Assembly: GCF_031834595.1 (NCBI RefSeq)
Contig: NZ_CP115541.1
Coordinates: forward strand, 2,033,501 to 2,097,500
Length of the DNA stretch: 64,000 nt
From: Stenotrophomonas oahuensis
GTDB lineage: Bacteria > Pseudomonadota > Gammaproteobacteria > Xanthomonadales > Xanthomonadaceae
Direction of reading: 5' to 3'
Shown here: piece after piece, positions 1-8,894 of the stretch
How positions within the stretch are numbered: position 1 is the stretch's first letter
Layout: each line of letters starts with the position of its first letter
The notes under the pieces: model-generated
What the model was told of the DNA's origin: nothing
Seen by the model: the letters and a program-made list of their open reading frames with translations, nothing else
Database searches by the model: none
Program-made: the position numbers and the translations under genes

Positions 1-138
1 GGCGATACTGCTGCGTGGCAGCTGGCTGGCGCGACGTGCGACCAAAGCCGAATCGAAGGCACCCCACGGTTTGGCGTAGATTGTGCGGTATCGACCCACG
101 GGCGATGCTCCACCCGTTTCATTGCCAGGGAGGCACAG

Positions 139-1071
139 ATGCCTATCGACCCCAGCATTCATACCATCGACACCGCGTTCCAGCGCGATGACTTCGGTGC
201 TGCCTATCTGATCACCGAGGCCGGCCGCGCCGCCTTCATCGACTGCGGCACCGGGCTGTCGGTGCCGGCCATGCTCGCCGCGCTCACCCGGGTCGGCTTC
301 ACCCCCGAGCAGGTCGACTGGCTGATCGTCACCCACGTCCACCTGGACCACGCCGGTGGCGCGGGCCTGCTGATGCAGCAGCTGCCCAACGCGCAGCTGG
401 TGGTGCATCCGCGTGGCGCGCCGCACATGATCGACCCGGCACGATTGATTGCCGGAGCGACCGAGGTCTACGGGGCCGAGGAGATCGCCCGCAGCTATGG
501 TCCGATCCTGCCGGTGCCGGCCGAACGCGTGGTGATTGCCGAAGACGGCTACCACGTGGACCTGGCCGGTCGTCCCTTGCTGTGCATCGACACCCCCGGG
601 CATGCCCGCCACCATCTGTGCGTGTGGGACGAGCGCAGCCGCAGTGCCTTCACTGGCGATACGTTCGGGCTGTCCTATCGCGAACTCGACAGTGACCAGG
701 GCGCGTTCGTGGTGCCGACGTCGTCACCCGTGCAGTTCGACCCGGAGCCGCTCAAGCATTCCATCGGTCGTCTGTTGGCACTGCAGCCGCAGTCGGTTTA
801 CCTCACCCATTTCGGCCGCGTCGGGGACATTCCCAAGCTGGGTGCGGATCTTGTTGAGCAGATCGATGCGATGGTGGAGATCGGTCGGCAGTGCGATGGG
901 CGTGCGGATCGGCATCGGTGCCTGGTGGCGGCGTTGACCGAGTTGTATGTGGAGCGCGCGATGGCGCACGGGTGCCGGTTGGATGAGGCGGCCGTGGTGC
1001 GGGTGCTGGCGATGGATATCGAGCTCAACGCGCAGGGGTTGGCGTGTTGGTTGGATCGGGATCGGCGGTGA
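139..1071 (+). CDS. MBL-fold metallo-hydrolase
   Basis: Predicted soluble zinc hydrolase of 310 residues with the metallo-beta-lactamase fold; the substrate is unknown. The metal motif H-x-H-x-D-H is visible as THVHLDH (His66, His68, Asp70, His71), followed by a ligand-type His155 in DTPGH, Asp174 in FTGDT and His224 in YLTHFG, so the whole two-metal site looks intact. There is no signal peptide. The start is supported by GGGAGG five bases upstream. The last third uses more GTTG/GATG-type codons than the rest, but the frame is continuous. It stands alone, about 100 bases before a secreted peptidase on the same strand. The family is certain, the role is not; lactonase-, glyoxalase- or ribonuclease-like activity cannot be told apart from sequence alone. 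Confidence 0.9.
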   Translation: MPIDPSIHTIDTAFQRDDFGAAYLITEAGRAAFIDCGTGLSVPAMLAALTRVGFTPEQVDWLIVTHVHLDHAGGAGLLMQQLPNAQLVVHPRGAPHMIDPARLIAGATEVYGAEEIARSYGPILPVPAERVVIAEDGYHVDLAGRPLLCIDTPGHARHHLCVWDERSRSAFTGDTFGLSYRELDSDQGAFVVPTSSPVQFDPEPLKHSIGRLLALQPQSVYLTHFGRVGDIPKLGADLVEQIDAMVEIGRQCDGRADRHRCLVAALTELYVERAMAHGCRLDEAAVVRVLAMDIELNAQGLACWLDRDRR

Positions 1072-1170
1072 TTGCGCGGGCGCGCGGCGCGCGGTTGCGT
1101 GGCGACGTCATGTAGTTGTCACGTTACACTCTGGCATTCCGTTTCTGCCTGGTGTACTGCCGTGAATCCG

Positions 1171-2823
1171 ATGCGCATCCTGCTGCTGTCGTCCTGCCTG
1201 TTTGCAGGAGGCCTGGCCTACGCGGCCAATGATCTTCCCGGCGGTGGCATCGATCCGCAGGCGCTGTCCCAGCATGTGCGCGTCCTGGCGTCGGACGAAT
1301 TCGAAGGCCGTGCCCCGGCCAGCCCCGGCGAAGAGCGCACCGTGCAGTACCTGATCGAGCAGTTCAAAGCGTCGGGCCTGCAGCCGGGCGGCGTGGACGG
1401 CAGCTGGGTACAGCCGGTGCCGATGGTGCGCGCCCAGGTCGATGGGCCGGTCACCGCGAAGCTGCGCCAGAAGGGTAAGACCCAGGCCCTCAGCAACGGC
1501 GTCGACGTCACCCTGCAGAGCCTGCGCCCGCAGGCTGAGGTGAACATCAAGGACGCCCCGCTGGTGTTCGTCGGCTACGGCATCGACGCGCCGGAACGGC
1601 AGTGGAACGACTACAAGGACGTCGACCTGCACGGCAAGATCGCCGTGGTGCTGATCAACGATGCCGACTTCGAAGCGGAAGTGCCCGGCGCGTTCGACGG
1701 TAAGGCGGTCACCTACTACGGCCGTTGGACCTACAAGTTTGAAGAGGCCGCCCGCCGTGGCGCGCAGGGCGTGCTGATCGTGCACGAAACCGCACCGGCC
1801 GCGTATGGCTGGGCCACGGTGAAGAGCTCGGGCACCTCGCCGCTGTTCGACATCGAACGTCCGCAGGAGCAGGCGCTGGCCCAGCACGTGCCGCTGCGCG
1901 GCTGGATGCAGCGTGCGCTGGCCGAACAGCTGTTCCGCGACGCCGGGCTGGATTTCGAGGCCGAGAAGCGCAAGGCGATGAGCGCCAGCTTCCAGCCGGT
2001 GGCGCTGGGCGATGCCACGCTGTCGGCACAGTTCAAGCTCAAGCGTGAGCAGGTGATCACCCGCAACGTGGTGGCCAAGCTGCCCGGTGGCGAACACGGC
2101 GATGAAGCCGTGATCTTCTCCGCGCACTGGGATGCCTTCGGTATCGGCCAGCCCGACGCCAAGGGCGACCGCATCCGCCGCGGTGCCATCGACAATGCTA
2201 CCGGCGTGGCCACCGTGCTGGAGCTGGGCCGCGTGTTCGCCGCTGGCCCGCAGCCGCAGCGCACCCTGTACTTCGTCGCGCTCACCGCCGAGGAAAAGGG
2301 CCTGCTCGGCGCGAACTACTACGCCGCGCATCCGCTGGCCCCGCTGGACAAGACCGCGGCGGTGCTGAACATCGAGATGTTCAGCCCGGACGGCGCGACC
2401 CGTGACATCGCGTCGTGGGGCAAGGGCCGCGTGTCGCTCGAGGGCGACCTGGAGCGTGTCGCCAAGGCGCGCGGACGCAGCTACTCGCCGGATCCGAACC
2501 TGGAAGCCGGCTTCTTCTACCGCGCCGACCACTTCGCCTTCGCTCGCCTGGGCGTGCCGGCGATCACCATCGGCCCGGGCCTGGACAAGCTGGACGGCGG
2601 CGTCGAAGCCGGCCGCGCGCTGCGCGACAAGTACTTCGCCGACTGCTACCACCAGGCCTGCGACGCCTGGACCCCGAGCTGGGACCCGGCCGGCCACGCC
2701 GCCGATACCCTGCTGGTGTACGACCTTGGCATGGAACTGGCCAACAGCCGCCGTTGGCCGCACTGGGAAGAAGGTTCGGAGTTCCGTGCCATCCGCGAAA
2801 AGAGCGAAGCGGCCCGCCGCTGA
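1171..2823 (+). CDS. Secreted M28-family metallopeptidase with PA domain
   Basis: Predicted exported zinc aminopeptidase of about 550 residues. The N-terminus is a signal peptide (hydrophobic LLLSSCLFAGGLAYA, cleavage after AYA). A protease-associated insert spans about residues 120-270 and the M28 catalytic domain follows. Its dimetal ligands can be picked out: His319 and Asp321 (SAHWDAFG), Asp341 (GAIDNATG), Glu374/Glu375 (TAEEKG), Asp407 (MFSPDG) and His454 (RADHFAF). It probably trims peptides in the periplasm or outside the cell. The start is a choice between GTG at 1162 and ATG at 1171; neither has a strong ribosome site, and ATG leaves a normal signal peptide. It ends at a GTAG repeat pair and a bidirectional terminator shared with the convergent transporter gene. 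Confidence 0.9.
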   Translation: MRILLLSSCLFAGGLAYAANDLPGGGIDPQALSQHVRVLASDEFEGRAPASPGEERTVQYLIEQFKASGLQPGGVDGSWVQPVPMVRAQVDGPVTAKLRQKGKTQALSNGVDVTLQSLRPQAEVNIKDAPLVFVGYGIDAPERQWNDYKDVDLHGKIAVVLINDADFEAEVPGAFDGKAVTYYGRWTYKFEEAARRGAQGVLIVHETAPAAYGWATVKSSGTSPLFDIERPQEQALAQHVPLRGWMQRALAEQLFRDAGLDFEAEKRKAMSASFQPVALGDATLSAQFKLKREQVITRNVVAKLPGGEHGDEAVIFSAHWDAFGIGQPDAKGDRIRRGAIDNATGVATVLELGRVFAAGPQPQRTLYFVALTAEEKGLLGANYYAAHPLAPLDKTAAVLNIEMFSPDGATRDIASWGKGRVSLEGDLERVAKARGRSYSPDPNLEAGFFYRADHFAFARLGVPAITIGPGLDKLDGGVEAGRALRDKYFADCYHQACDAWTPSWDPAGHAADTLLVYDLGMELANSRRWPHWEEGSEFRAIREKSEAARR

Positions 2824-2831
2824 CGCGGCCC

Positions 2832-2897
2832 GCACGACCAACGGTCGTGCGCTACCGGTCCACGCCTTCCGGTAGGTCACGACCGTTGGTCGTGACC
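2832..2897. repeat. Pair of inverted GTAG (SMAG/REP-like) hairpins
   Basis: Two near-identical hairpins face each other. At 2832-2855 the element reads, on the minus strand, GTAGCGCACGACCG followed by the complementary arm. At 2872-2897 it reads GTAGGTCACGACCG plus its arm on the plus strand. The GTAG ends point to the centre. The same design recurs through the window and matches the GTAG-type REP sequences described in Stenotrophomonas. It lies in the 3' region of the M28 peptidase gene. Confidence 0.8.
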
Positions 2898-2920
2898 GGG
2901 CCGCCGGGAAACCCAAACAA

Positions 2921-2947
2921 AAACGCCGGGGCATGCCCCGGCGTTTT
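2921..2947. terminator. Bidirectional intrinsic terminator
   Basis: An 11-bp perfect stem (AACGCCGGGGC / GCCCCGGCGTT) flanked by an A-run on the left and TTTT on the right. It sits between the convergent M28 peptidase and KgtP-like genes and can serve both strands. Confidence 0.85.
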
Positions 2948-2965
2948 CGTTATCACATCGACGCG

Positions 2966-4300
2966 TTATTTCCGCGTCCCATCCAACCAGTTCGGGCCCT
3001 TGTTCTTCAGGAAGAACACGTACACGAACAGCGACACCGCAATGATCGCGGTGACGTAGATGGCGAATTCACCCACATGGCCGGTCTTCAGCGCGCCCTG
3101 GTACAGCAGCGGCGCGGTACCACCGAACAGCGAGTTGGCCAGCGCGTAGCCCAGGCCCACGCCCAGTGCACGCACGTGGGTCGGGAACAGCTCCGCCTTC
3201 ACCACGGCGTTGATCGAGGTGTAGCCGGTCAGGATCACAAAGCCCAGCGCCAGGGTCAGGAACGCCCACACCGGGTCATGCTGGTTCGGCAGTTCGGTGA
3301 CCAGGTACCAGCTGTACAGCACGCCGCCCACGCCGAAGAACACCAGCAGGCTCTTGCGCCCGATCATGTCCGACAGCCAGCCGCCAACCGGCTGCAGCAG
3401 CATCAGGAAGGTGAGCACGCCGAGGTTGATCAGCGTGCCGGTCATCACGTCGTTGCCGGCAAACGCGCTCTGGATCATCTTCGGGCCGTTCACCGAGTAG
3501 GTGTAGAAGGCCACGGTGCCGCCGGCGGTGATCAGGAAGCACAGCAGCAGCGGACGCCACTGGTTCACGAACAGCTCGCGCATCGAGCCGGAGGCCTTGG
3601 CCTTGCCCTCACGCGCGGCTTCGATGTCGTCATGACCCAGGGATTCGTCCATGGTCCGGCGCAGCCAGAACACCACGATCGCGGCCAGGCCGCCGATGCC
3701 GAACGCAACGCGCCAGCCCCAGGCCGAGATTTCCGGCTTGGCCCAGAAGATCAGCATGGTCAGCAGGGTCAGCTGCGCCAGCACGTGGCCGCCCACCAGG
3801 GTGACGTAGTGGAACGAGGACAGGAAGCCACGACGGCCCGGAATGGCCGCTTCGGACATGTAGGTGGCCGAGGCCCCGTACTCGCCGCCGGTAGCGAAGC
3901 CCTGCAGCAGACGTGCGAACAGCAGGATCAATGCCGCCCAGCCGCCAATGCTGGCTGCGGTGGGGGTCAGTGCGATCAGGAACGAACAGGCGGCCATCAT
4001 CGTCACCGACACGGTCAGCGCCAGGCGGCGGCCGTAACGGTCGGCAAAACGGCCGAAGTACCACGCGCCGATCGGGCGCATCAGGAAGGTGGCGGCGAAG
4101 ATCGCCCACACATATACGGTGGAGTTCTTGTCGTCAGCCGAGAAGAACTGGGATTCGAAGTAGACCGCGAACACCGAGTACACATACACGTCGTACCACT
4201 CGACCAGGTTGCCGGCCGAGCCTTTCAGGGTGTTGGAGATCGAGCGTTTGAGCGCCGCCTTGTCATCAAGGGGCGTCGAAAGGGAGGGGGAGTGGCTCAT
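2966..4300 (-). CDS. kgtP: MHS-family proton symporter, KgtP-like
   Basis: Inner-membrane carrier of 444 residues with about 12 transmembrane helices, from the metabolite:H+ symporter branch of the major facilitator superfamily. Signatures are GNLVEWYDVYVYSVFAVYF in helix 1, FLMRPIGAWYFGRFADRYGRR between helices 2 and 3, GGEYGASATYMSE in helix 4, and a late VKAELFPTHVRALGVGLGYALANS segment. The last two closely resemble E. coli 2-oxoglutarate permease KgtP, so a dicarboxylate substrate is likely but inferred. The start at 4300 was chosen over an upstream ATG because AGGAACG lies just before it and the longer form only adds an unlike leader. It faces yedA divergently. Confidence 0.85.
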   Translation of the reverse strand: MSHSPSLSTPLDDKAALKRSISNTLKGSAGNLVEWYDVYVYSVFAVYFESQFFSADDKNSTVYVWAIFAATFLMRPIGAWYFGRFADRYGRRLALTVSVTMMAACSFLIALTPTAASIGGWAALILLFARLLQGFATGGEYGASATYMSEAAIPGRRGFLSSFHYVTLVGGHVLAQLTLLTMLIFWAKPEISAWGWRVAFGIGGLAAIVVFWLRRTMDESLGHDDIEAAREGKAKASGSMRELFVNQWRPLLLCFLITAGGTVAFYTYSVNGPKMIQSAFAGNDVMTGTLINLGVLTFLMLLQPVGGWLSDMIGRKSLLVFFGVGGVLYSWYLVTELPNQHDPVWAFLTLALGFVILTGYTSINAVVKAELFPTHVRALGVGLGYALANSLFGGTAPLLYQGALKTGHVGEFAIYVTAIIAVSLFVYVFFLKNKGPNWLDGTRK

Positions 4301-4473
4301 GCGGAAAATCGTTCCTCGCGGTGAAGCGGTGGATCTGGAAAGCGTCGGGCCCAGGATAGGCACCTGCTTTTACCTTACCCCACGTGCATGACCGGTGGAC
4401 ATTGCACCATGTGACTAGTCCAGCTGCGACAGCGGCCCTAGAATCGCCGTTCCCCCCGCCTGCTGGTCGTGCA

Positions 4474-5376
4474 ATGGCCGTCCCCACCCCCGTTCCCGCC
4501 CCCGCGCCGCGTACCGGCATGGTGGTTTTGGCGTTGCTGCTGGTCTATGTGGTGTGGGGCTCCACCTACCTGGGCATCCGGCTGGCCCTGGAAGGGGGCG
4601 CGCTGCCGCTCACCACCGTGTCCGGAGCCCGTTTCATCGTGGCCGGCAGCCTGATGTACGCGGTATTGCGCTGGCGCGGCATGGCCGCCCCGACCGGCCG
4701 CCAGTGGCGCAATCTGGTGTTCATGGGCCTGACCATGCTGGTGCTGGGCAACGGCATGGTGGTGCTGGCCGAGCGCACCGTCTCCTCGGGCCTGGCGGCC
4801 ACCGCAGTGGCCTCGGTGCCGCTGTGGATGGCGCTGTTCGGCGCAATCCGGGGCGAACACGCCACCAAGGGCGAATGGCTGGGCATCGCCATCGGCTTCC
4901 TCGGCGTGGTCTGGCTGAATGCGGGCAGCAGCCTCACCGCGTCCCCGCAGGGGCTGATCCTGCTGCTGATCGCCCCCATCGGCTGGGCCTTCGGCTCTGT
5001 CAGCGCCCGCCGCCTCGACCTTCCGGCCCCGTTCATGACCGCCGCCGGGCAGATGCTCTGTGGCGGCGTCATGCTGGTTGCGCTCGGGCTGGCCACCGGC
5101 GAACGCCCCACCAGCTGGCCCAGCATGAATGGGCTGCTGGCGGTGGTGTATCTGTGCATGTTCGGCTCCATCGTCGCCTTCACTGCCTACGTGTGGCTGC
5201 TGCACAACGTGCGCCCGGCGCTGGCCGGCAGCTACGCCTACGTGAACCCGGTCATCGCCGTGCTGCTGGGGGCCTGGATCGGCCACGAGCGTTTCGGCGC
5301 GCACGACCTGCTGGCGATGGGCGTGATCCTGGCTGGCGTGGTGGTGCTGACCCTCGCCCGGACCCGCGCCAAGTGA
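4474..5376 (+). CDS. yedA: EamA-family exporter YedA
   Basis: Ten-helix drug/metabolite transporter superfamily protein of 300 residues with two EamA repeats. The first repeat begins with VYVVWGSTYLGIRLALEGG and contains the conserved ARFIVAGSLMY helix. The second carries GSVSARRLDLP and ends with PVIAVLLGAWIGHERF, a typical last-repeat signature. It should sit in the inner membrane and export small metabolites or amino acids; the substrate is not known. The ATG at 4474 gives a short proline/alanine leader before helix 1; an in-frame ATG at 4384 would add 30 residues without apparent structure. Its stop overlaps the GTG start of rarD, so the two exporters are probably translated together. Confidence 0.85.
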   Translation: MAVPTPVPAPAPRTGMVVLALLLVYVVWGSTYLGIRLALEGGALPLTTVSGARFIVAGSLMYAVLRWRGMAAPTGRQWRNLVFMGLTMLVLGNGMVVLAERTVSSGLAATAVASVPLWMALFGAIRGEHATKGEWLGIAIGFLGVVWLNAGSSLTASPQGLILLLIAPIGWAFGSVSARRLDLPAPFMTAAGQMLCGGVMLVALGLATGERPTSWPSMNGLLAVVYLCMFGSIVAFTAYVWLLHNVRPALAGSYAYVNPVIAVLLGAWIGHERFGAHDLLAMGVILAGVVVLTLARTRAK

Positions 5377-6287
5377 GCACGGTGGACGCGCAGGCGCTGC
5401 AGGAGCAGCGCCGGGGCCTGGCGATCACCGCCTTCACCTTCACCCTGTGGGGCCTGGTGCCGGTGTACTGGCACCTGCTCAAGGCGGTGCCATCGCAGCA
5501 GATCATTGCCCACCGCATCATCTGGAGCACCGTGCTGGTGGTGGCCTGGCTGCTGCTGAGCAGCGGCCGGCGCTGGTGGAAGACCATTGCCGCGCAGCCG
5601 CGCGCGCTGCCCACGCTGGCGCTGAGCAGCCTGGCCATCGCCTTCAACTGGGGCCTGTACATCTGGGCCATCAACGCCGGCCACGTCATCGAAACCAGCC
5701 TGGGCTACTTCATCAACCCGCTGGTGAGCGTGCTGCTGGGCGTGCTGGTGCTGAAGGAACGGTTACGCGGCCTGCAATGGCTGGCGGTGGCCTGTGCCGC
5801 GGTCGGCGTGGCCTGGCTGACCGTGGATGCCGGCCGCCCGCCGTGGATCGCACTCGGCCTGGCCTGCTCGTTCGGGCTGTACGGCCTGCTGCGCAAACTG
5901 ATCTCGGTGGACCCGGTCGCCGGCCTCGGCATCGAGAGCCTGTACCTGTTCCTGCCCGCGATCGGCTTTGCGATCTGGAGCGAAGGGGCCCACGGCGGGG
6001 CCTTCTTCAGCGGCTGGGGCTGGAAGAACGACCTGCTGCTGATCCTCGGCGGCGCGGTCACCGCGCTGCCGCTGATCGGCTTCGCCTACGGCGTGAAGCG
6101 TATCCCGCTGTCGCTGGTCGGCATCCTTCAGTACATCGCCCCCACCATCGGCCTGCTGCTGGGCGTGTTCTTCTTCCGCGAGCCCTTCGACACCGGCAAG
6201 GCCCTGGGCTTCGCCGCGATCTGGGTCGGCCTGCTGCTGTTCATCGGCGACAGCCTGTGGCGGACGCGGAAGGCGGCGACGCGCTGA
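5373..6287 (+). CDS. rarD: EamA-family transporter RarD
   Basis: Inner-membrane permease of 304 residues in the RarD subgroup of the drug/metabolite transporter superfamily. Family marks are FTLWGLVPVYWHLL in helix 1, HRIIWSTVLV in helix 2, FNWGLYIWAINAGHVIETSLGYFINPL in the middle, and LQYIAPTIGLLLGVFFFREPF near the end. RarD was first linked to chloramphenicol tolerance; the physiological substrate is unsettled. The start is GTG at 5373, overlapping the yedA stop (GTGA); a second GTG at 5382 is possible. About ten helices are predicted. It shares a transcript with yedA. Confidence 0.88.
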   Translation: MSTVDAQALQEQRRGLAITAFTFTLWGLVPVYWHLLKAVPSQQIIAHRIIWSTVLVVAWLLLSSGRRWWKTIAAQPRALPTLALSSLAIAFNWGLYIWAINAGHVIETSLGYFINPLVSVLLGVLVLKERLRGLQWLAVACAAVGVAWLTVDAGRPPWIALGLACSFGLYGLLRKLISVDPVAGLGIESLYLFLPAIGFAIWSEGAHGGAFFSGWGWKNDLLLILGGAVTALPLIGFAYGVKRIPLSLVGILQYIAPTIGLLLGVFFFREPFDTGKALGFAAIWVGLLLFIGDSLWRTRKAATR

Positions 6288-6322
6288 GTCACCCCGTCCC
6301 ACGAACGCTACCCGCACCCCGC

Positions 6323-6345
6323 GTAGAGCCACGCCACGCGTGGCT
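6323..6345 (+). repeat. Single GTAG (SMAG/REP-like) hairpin
   Basis: GTAG followed by the stem AGCCACGC / GCGTGGCT. It lies between rarD and the next gene. The same stem family (AGCCACGC) appears near 28.8 and 61.7 kb. Confidence 0.75.
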
Positions 6346-6484
6346 GAAACCATCACCGCCCCGTAACCCCACAGTACGCGCCAACCCGCTGGCCGCCCAT
6401 TCCCCACATCTCAGAAATTCATCATCGCCTCGCACTTGCCATCCAAATAGCATCGCGCGAACCCGCTGACGGGTCTTTGAAATT

Positions 6485-6490
6485 AGGAGG
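6485..6490 (+). promoter_or_regulatory. Full Shine-Dalgarno AGGAGG setting a GTG start
   Basis: A perfect AGGAGG lies six bases before a GTG at 6497. It decides the start of the following small secreted protein, which has no ATG near its signal peptide. Confidence 0.8.
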
Positions 6491-6496
6491 TCAACT

Positions 6497-6961
6497 GTGT
6501 GGAAGTTCTCCGCGCGGCGAACGTGTCTGCTCGCCCTGATGGTGGTTTCTCCCACCCCCGCTTGGGCAATGTGCTGTCCAGGGGATGCAACCATCATCAA
6601 GGCGGCAGAAAGTGGACTTGGGCAGAGCCAACCCTCCGCGAGCGACCTGAGCCTTGATCCGCGATGGCGCGTGCACGCCTTTGAACGCGACGGCATCAGC
6701 TACTACCAGGTCGGTGACGTGATGGGGGTGCTGCAATTCATCGTCGCAAGATCGGGGCAAACGTTCTGGTTGTTGCCGGCCGGTTACACCGATGCCCAAA
6801 TCATCCTGCCCTCGGATGATCGCTCCACAAACCCTGCAGCTAATGCAGAAGAGGTGTATCGGCATCCCGAATTCGCACTAGTGGTTAGTGGAATCGGAAC
6901 CGCAAGCTCTTGGTGGGTCGAACTTCGACCCACGTCTTCACCGAAACCTTCTACTCCTTGA
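6497..6961 (+). CDS. Orphan secreted protein, GTG start
   Basis: A 154-residue protein I do not recognise. Residues 1-24 form a signal peptide (basic MWKFSARR, hydrophobic TCLLALMVV, cleavage after AWA), so it is exported. The mature part starts with MCCPGD, giving a vicinal cysteine pair, and has mixed alpha/beta-like sequence with no motif I can name. The start is fixed by a perfect Shine-Dalgarno six bases upstream. Its last 11 bases overlap the end of the convergent MASE1 gene, so the two stop codons are interleaved. Base composition is lower in GC than the flanking core genes, hinting at acquired DNA. Confidence 0.65.
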   Translation: MWKFSARRTCLLALMVVSPTPAWAMCCPGDATIIKAAESGLGQSQPSASDLSLDPRWRVHAFERDGISYYQVGDVMGVLQFIVARSGQTFWLLPAGYTDAQIILPSDDRSTNPAANAEEVYRHPEFALVVSGIGTASSWWVELRPTSSPKPSTP

Positions 6962-8471
6962 AAAACATTCGGATACGGTTGCGGTGGCACTCAACGGTGC
7001 CGCCGTAGGCCTGAGTGCGACCGCTAAGTCGCCCGACAGCCATGGTTGCGGTACTCCGGGACAAGCGGTGCCGTGTATCCAACGTGCCCACTGTGACCAA
7101 AATTCCCTTGCTGGATTGATAACTGCCGCACTTTCCGCGGATCTTCAGTTGCCCGGGCTCGTGCTCAAGAAGCAAGGACACCGCCTCTATCATCGCCCGA
7201 TACGTCGTCAGTTGAAGATCCAAGCTAAGGCGACAGGGATCGCCCAAAAGATAGGGCTGGACCAGACGATCCGTCTCCTCCCATGCGTCGCCGATTCCAC
7301 CGACCTGGAGCGCCAGATAAAGCCCTACATGCTCCATCGTGGTCGGATAGACCATGTTGGCCTGTTCCCGGAACTTACGTGAGTGCACTGTGGCCACGTT
7401 CAAGACGCTGGTGGCTACGTCATGCTGTCCTCGGACCCTAAGCCAATCAATCGTCTCGCTGAGCGCTGCGTCAAGACCGTCGCCTATTCGCCTCAAGTCG
7501 GCCACGCGATTTCTCAGCTCACGCTCACCTGTGCAATGGGAGGCCCGAGTGTTTGCTATGGCTTGTCGCTGTGCCTTCGCCTGGAACAAGTACTGGCGAT
7601 AGTAGTGAGTGATTCTGGATCCGAGAACAAGAAGGGTCGTCCCTGCCAGTGCAGTGAGCAACTGCACCTTGAAGGATTCCAGATCAAACGATTCCGGAAG
7701 GCCGGTGACCGGCGTGTTGATACGAACAAGGATGCTCATCAGTGGCAGTCCAACGGCAGCTCCCCACCACCCATGGATGCACGTCAGCACGACTACTGGT
7801 ATCGCCATGAGCAGCTGAAGGATGACCTTGGCAGAATCAGACGTCTCTGGGAGTACCACCGAAACAGCTCCGCATGCCAGTAGCGACAAACCCGCATAGG
7901 TTGTGGTTGCGCCCCGCCACGCCGCCCAGTCGATTCCTCGCCGCTTCATCCATAGGAGCGCCAGGGGGGCGGTGGTGAGTATGGCCATGTAGTGACCCAA
8001 CACCACGCGCGATGCCACCGTCATGAAGCCGCCAGCAGGTGGTGCGTCTGAAAGCATGTGGACGAGCGCGAGGTTGCCCACGCCAATCGACACGGAGATG
8101 GCTGCTGCTACTGTGATGAGCCATGTGTCCCTATGACTGGAGATCGCCCTACGATGTAGATGCACAACCAAGGCAGCGAACGGAAACTGGTAGGACGACG
8201 AGATAAGGACCCAATCCAGCCCGTGCTTGGCGATCATTGGAACGCGCAGGCAGCCGAGGTACACGTACTCACCCAGCAACAAGTACGGCCACATCTCCCG
8301 GCGACACACCAGAAGCGCCGCAACTCGGATGCCCGCAGGCAGGAAGAACTGATCCAGCGACACATGCCAGGCCGACCAGCATGCCGCAGCGTAGAGTGCC
8401 GCAACCAGTAAGCCTTCCGGGAGCTCAAGTAGACGCGATTGAAGTCCCTTGACCCACTTGCTGTCCGACAT
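6951..8471 (-). CDS. MASE1-type membrane sensor with degenerate kinase tail
   Basis: A 506-residue protein. Roughly residues 1-290 hold eight or more hydrophobic helices of MASE1 style (FLPAGIRVAALLV, YLLLGEYVYLGCLRVP, ILTTAPLALLWM). After a linker of about 40 residues (YRQYLFQAKAQRQAIA) comes a soluble tail laid out like the dimerisation and ATP-binding parts of UhpB/NarX-class histidine kinases. The expected phospho-His is absent (GERELRNRVADLRR where an E-x-x-H-D helix would lie), the N-box is replaced by TTYRAMIEAVSLLLEH, and only the final AYGGTVECHRNRIRMFF resembles a kinase end. I infer a signalling-dead or non-catalytic sensor. The start is supported by AAGGAG seven bases upstream. 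No response regulator lies nearby. Confidence 0.7.
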   Translation of the reverse strand: MSDSKWVKGLQSRLLELPEGLLVAALYAAACWSAWHVSLDQFFLPAGIRVAALLVCRREMWPYLLLGEYVYLGCLRVPMIAKHGLDWVLISSSYQFPFAALVVHLHRRAISSHRDTWLITVAAAISVSIGVGNLALVHMLSDAPPAGGFMTVASRVVLGHYMAILTTAPLALLWMKRRGIDWAAWRGATTTYAGLSLLACGAVSVVLPETSDSAKVILQLLMAIPVVVLTCIHGWWGAAVGLPLMSILVRINTPVTGLPESFDLESFKVQLLTALAGTTLLVLGSRITHYYRQYLFQAKAQRQAIANTRASHCTGERELRNRVADLRRIGDGLDAALSETIDWLRVRGQHDVATSVLNVATVHSRKFREQANMVYPTTMEHVGLYLALQVGGIGDAWEETDRLVQPYLLGDPCRLSLDLQLTTYRAMIEAVSLLLEHEPGQLKIRGKCGSYQSSKGILVTVGTLDTRHRLSRSTATMAVGRLSGRTQAYGGTVECHRNRIRMFFKE

Positions 8472-8894
8472 CCCAACGCTCCTTAGATGGACAGTTGTCG
8501 CAATCCGTCCGCGACGCCTGCCTGTTGCGAGGGCGCGAAAATAGCGAGTGCGTTGTGGTGCCGCAATGGGGATTTCGCAATATCAGACAAAGTTCAAGCG
8601 GGCGGTGCGAGTGGATGATGCGGAGTGACGCGTAGAGCCGGGCTTGCCCGGCTGGCGTGGATCCCGGGTGGTTCGCAGCGGGGCGAGCCCCGCTTTACGG
8701 GGTTGGCGCAATGGGCACGTTTTGCGGTAGCACCGGTCATGCACGGGCCGGCCAACGGCCGGCGCTACCGGGGTGCTGCGTGATTCGCTTTGGTGCGGCG
8801 ACGTTGCCAAGTTTCGCTGCGTTCCGATGTTCGCCGTCGCCGCCGGCTGCTCCACTGCCAGAGCCCGCATGTGCGGGAGCTCAAGGAGCGGATG
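8472..8894. other. Intergenic region with a repeat cluster
   Basis: About 420 bases between divergent genes. It holds the promoter region of the MASE1 gene (8485-8630, AT-richer) and then a cluster of GTAG-type repeats. The only long open frames here are antisense or frame artefacts of the repeats. AAGGAG at 8883-8888 is the ribosome site of the next gene. Confidence 0.6.
8632..8768. repeat. Cluster of three GTAG-type hairpins
   Basis: Three hairpins in a row. At 8632-8653 GTAG is followed by AGCCGGGC / GCCCGGCT (plus orientation). At 8678-8699 the stem is AGCGGGGC / GCCCCGCT and the element ends in a degenerate TTAC, minus orientation. At 8745-8768 the stem is GGCCGGCC / GGCCGGC, ending CTAC, minus orientation. 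They look like separate insertions of one repeat family. Confidence 0.75.

Noticed and set aside
1..138. Open reading in frame with the MBL gene before its start
   Set aside because: The frame is open to the window edge but has no start codon there, and the GGGAGG site places the start at 139.
1108..2934. A 608-codon minus-strand frame opposite the M28 peptidase
   Set aside because: Antisense to a gene with a complete metal site and signal peptide.
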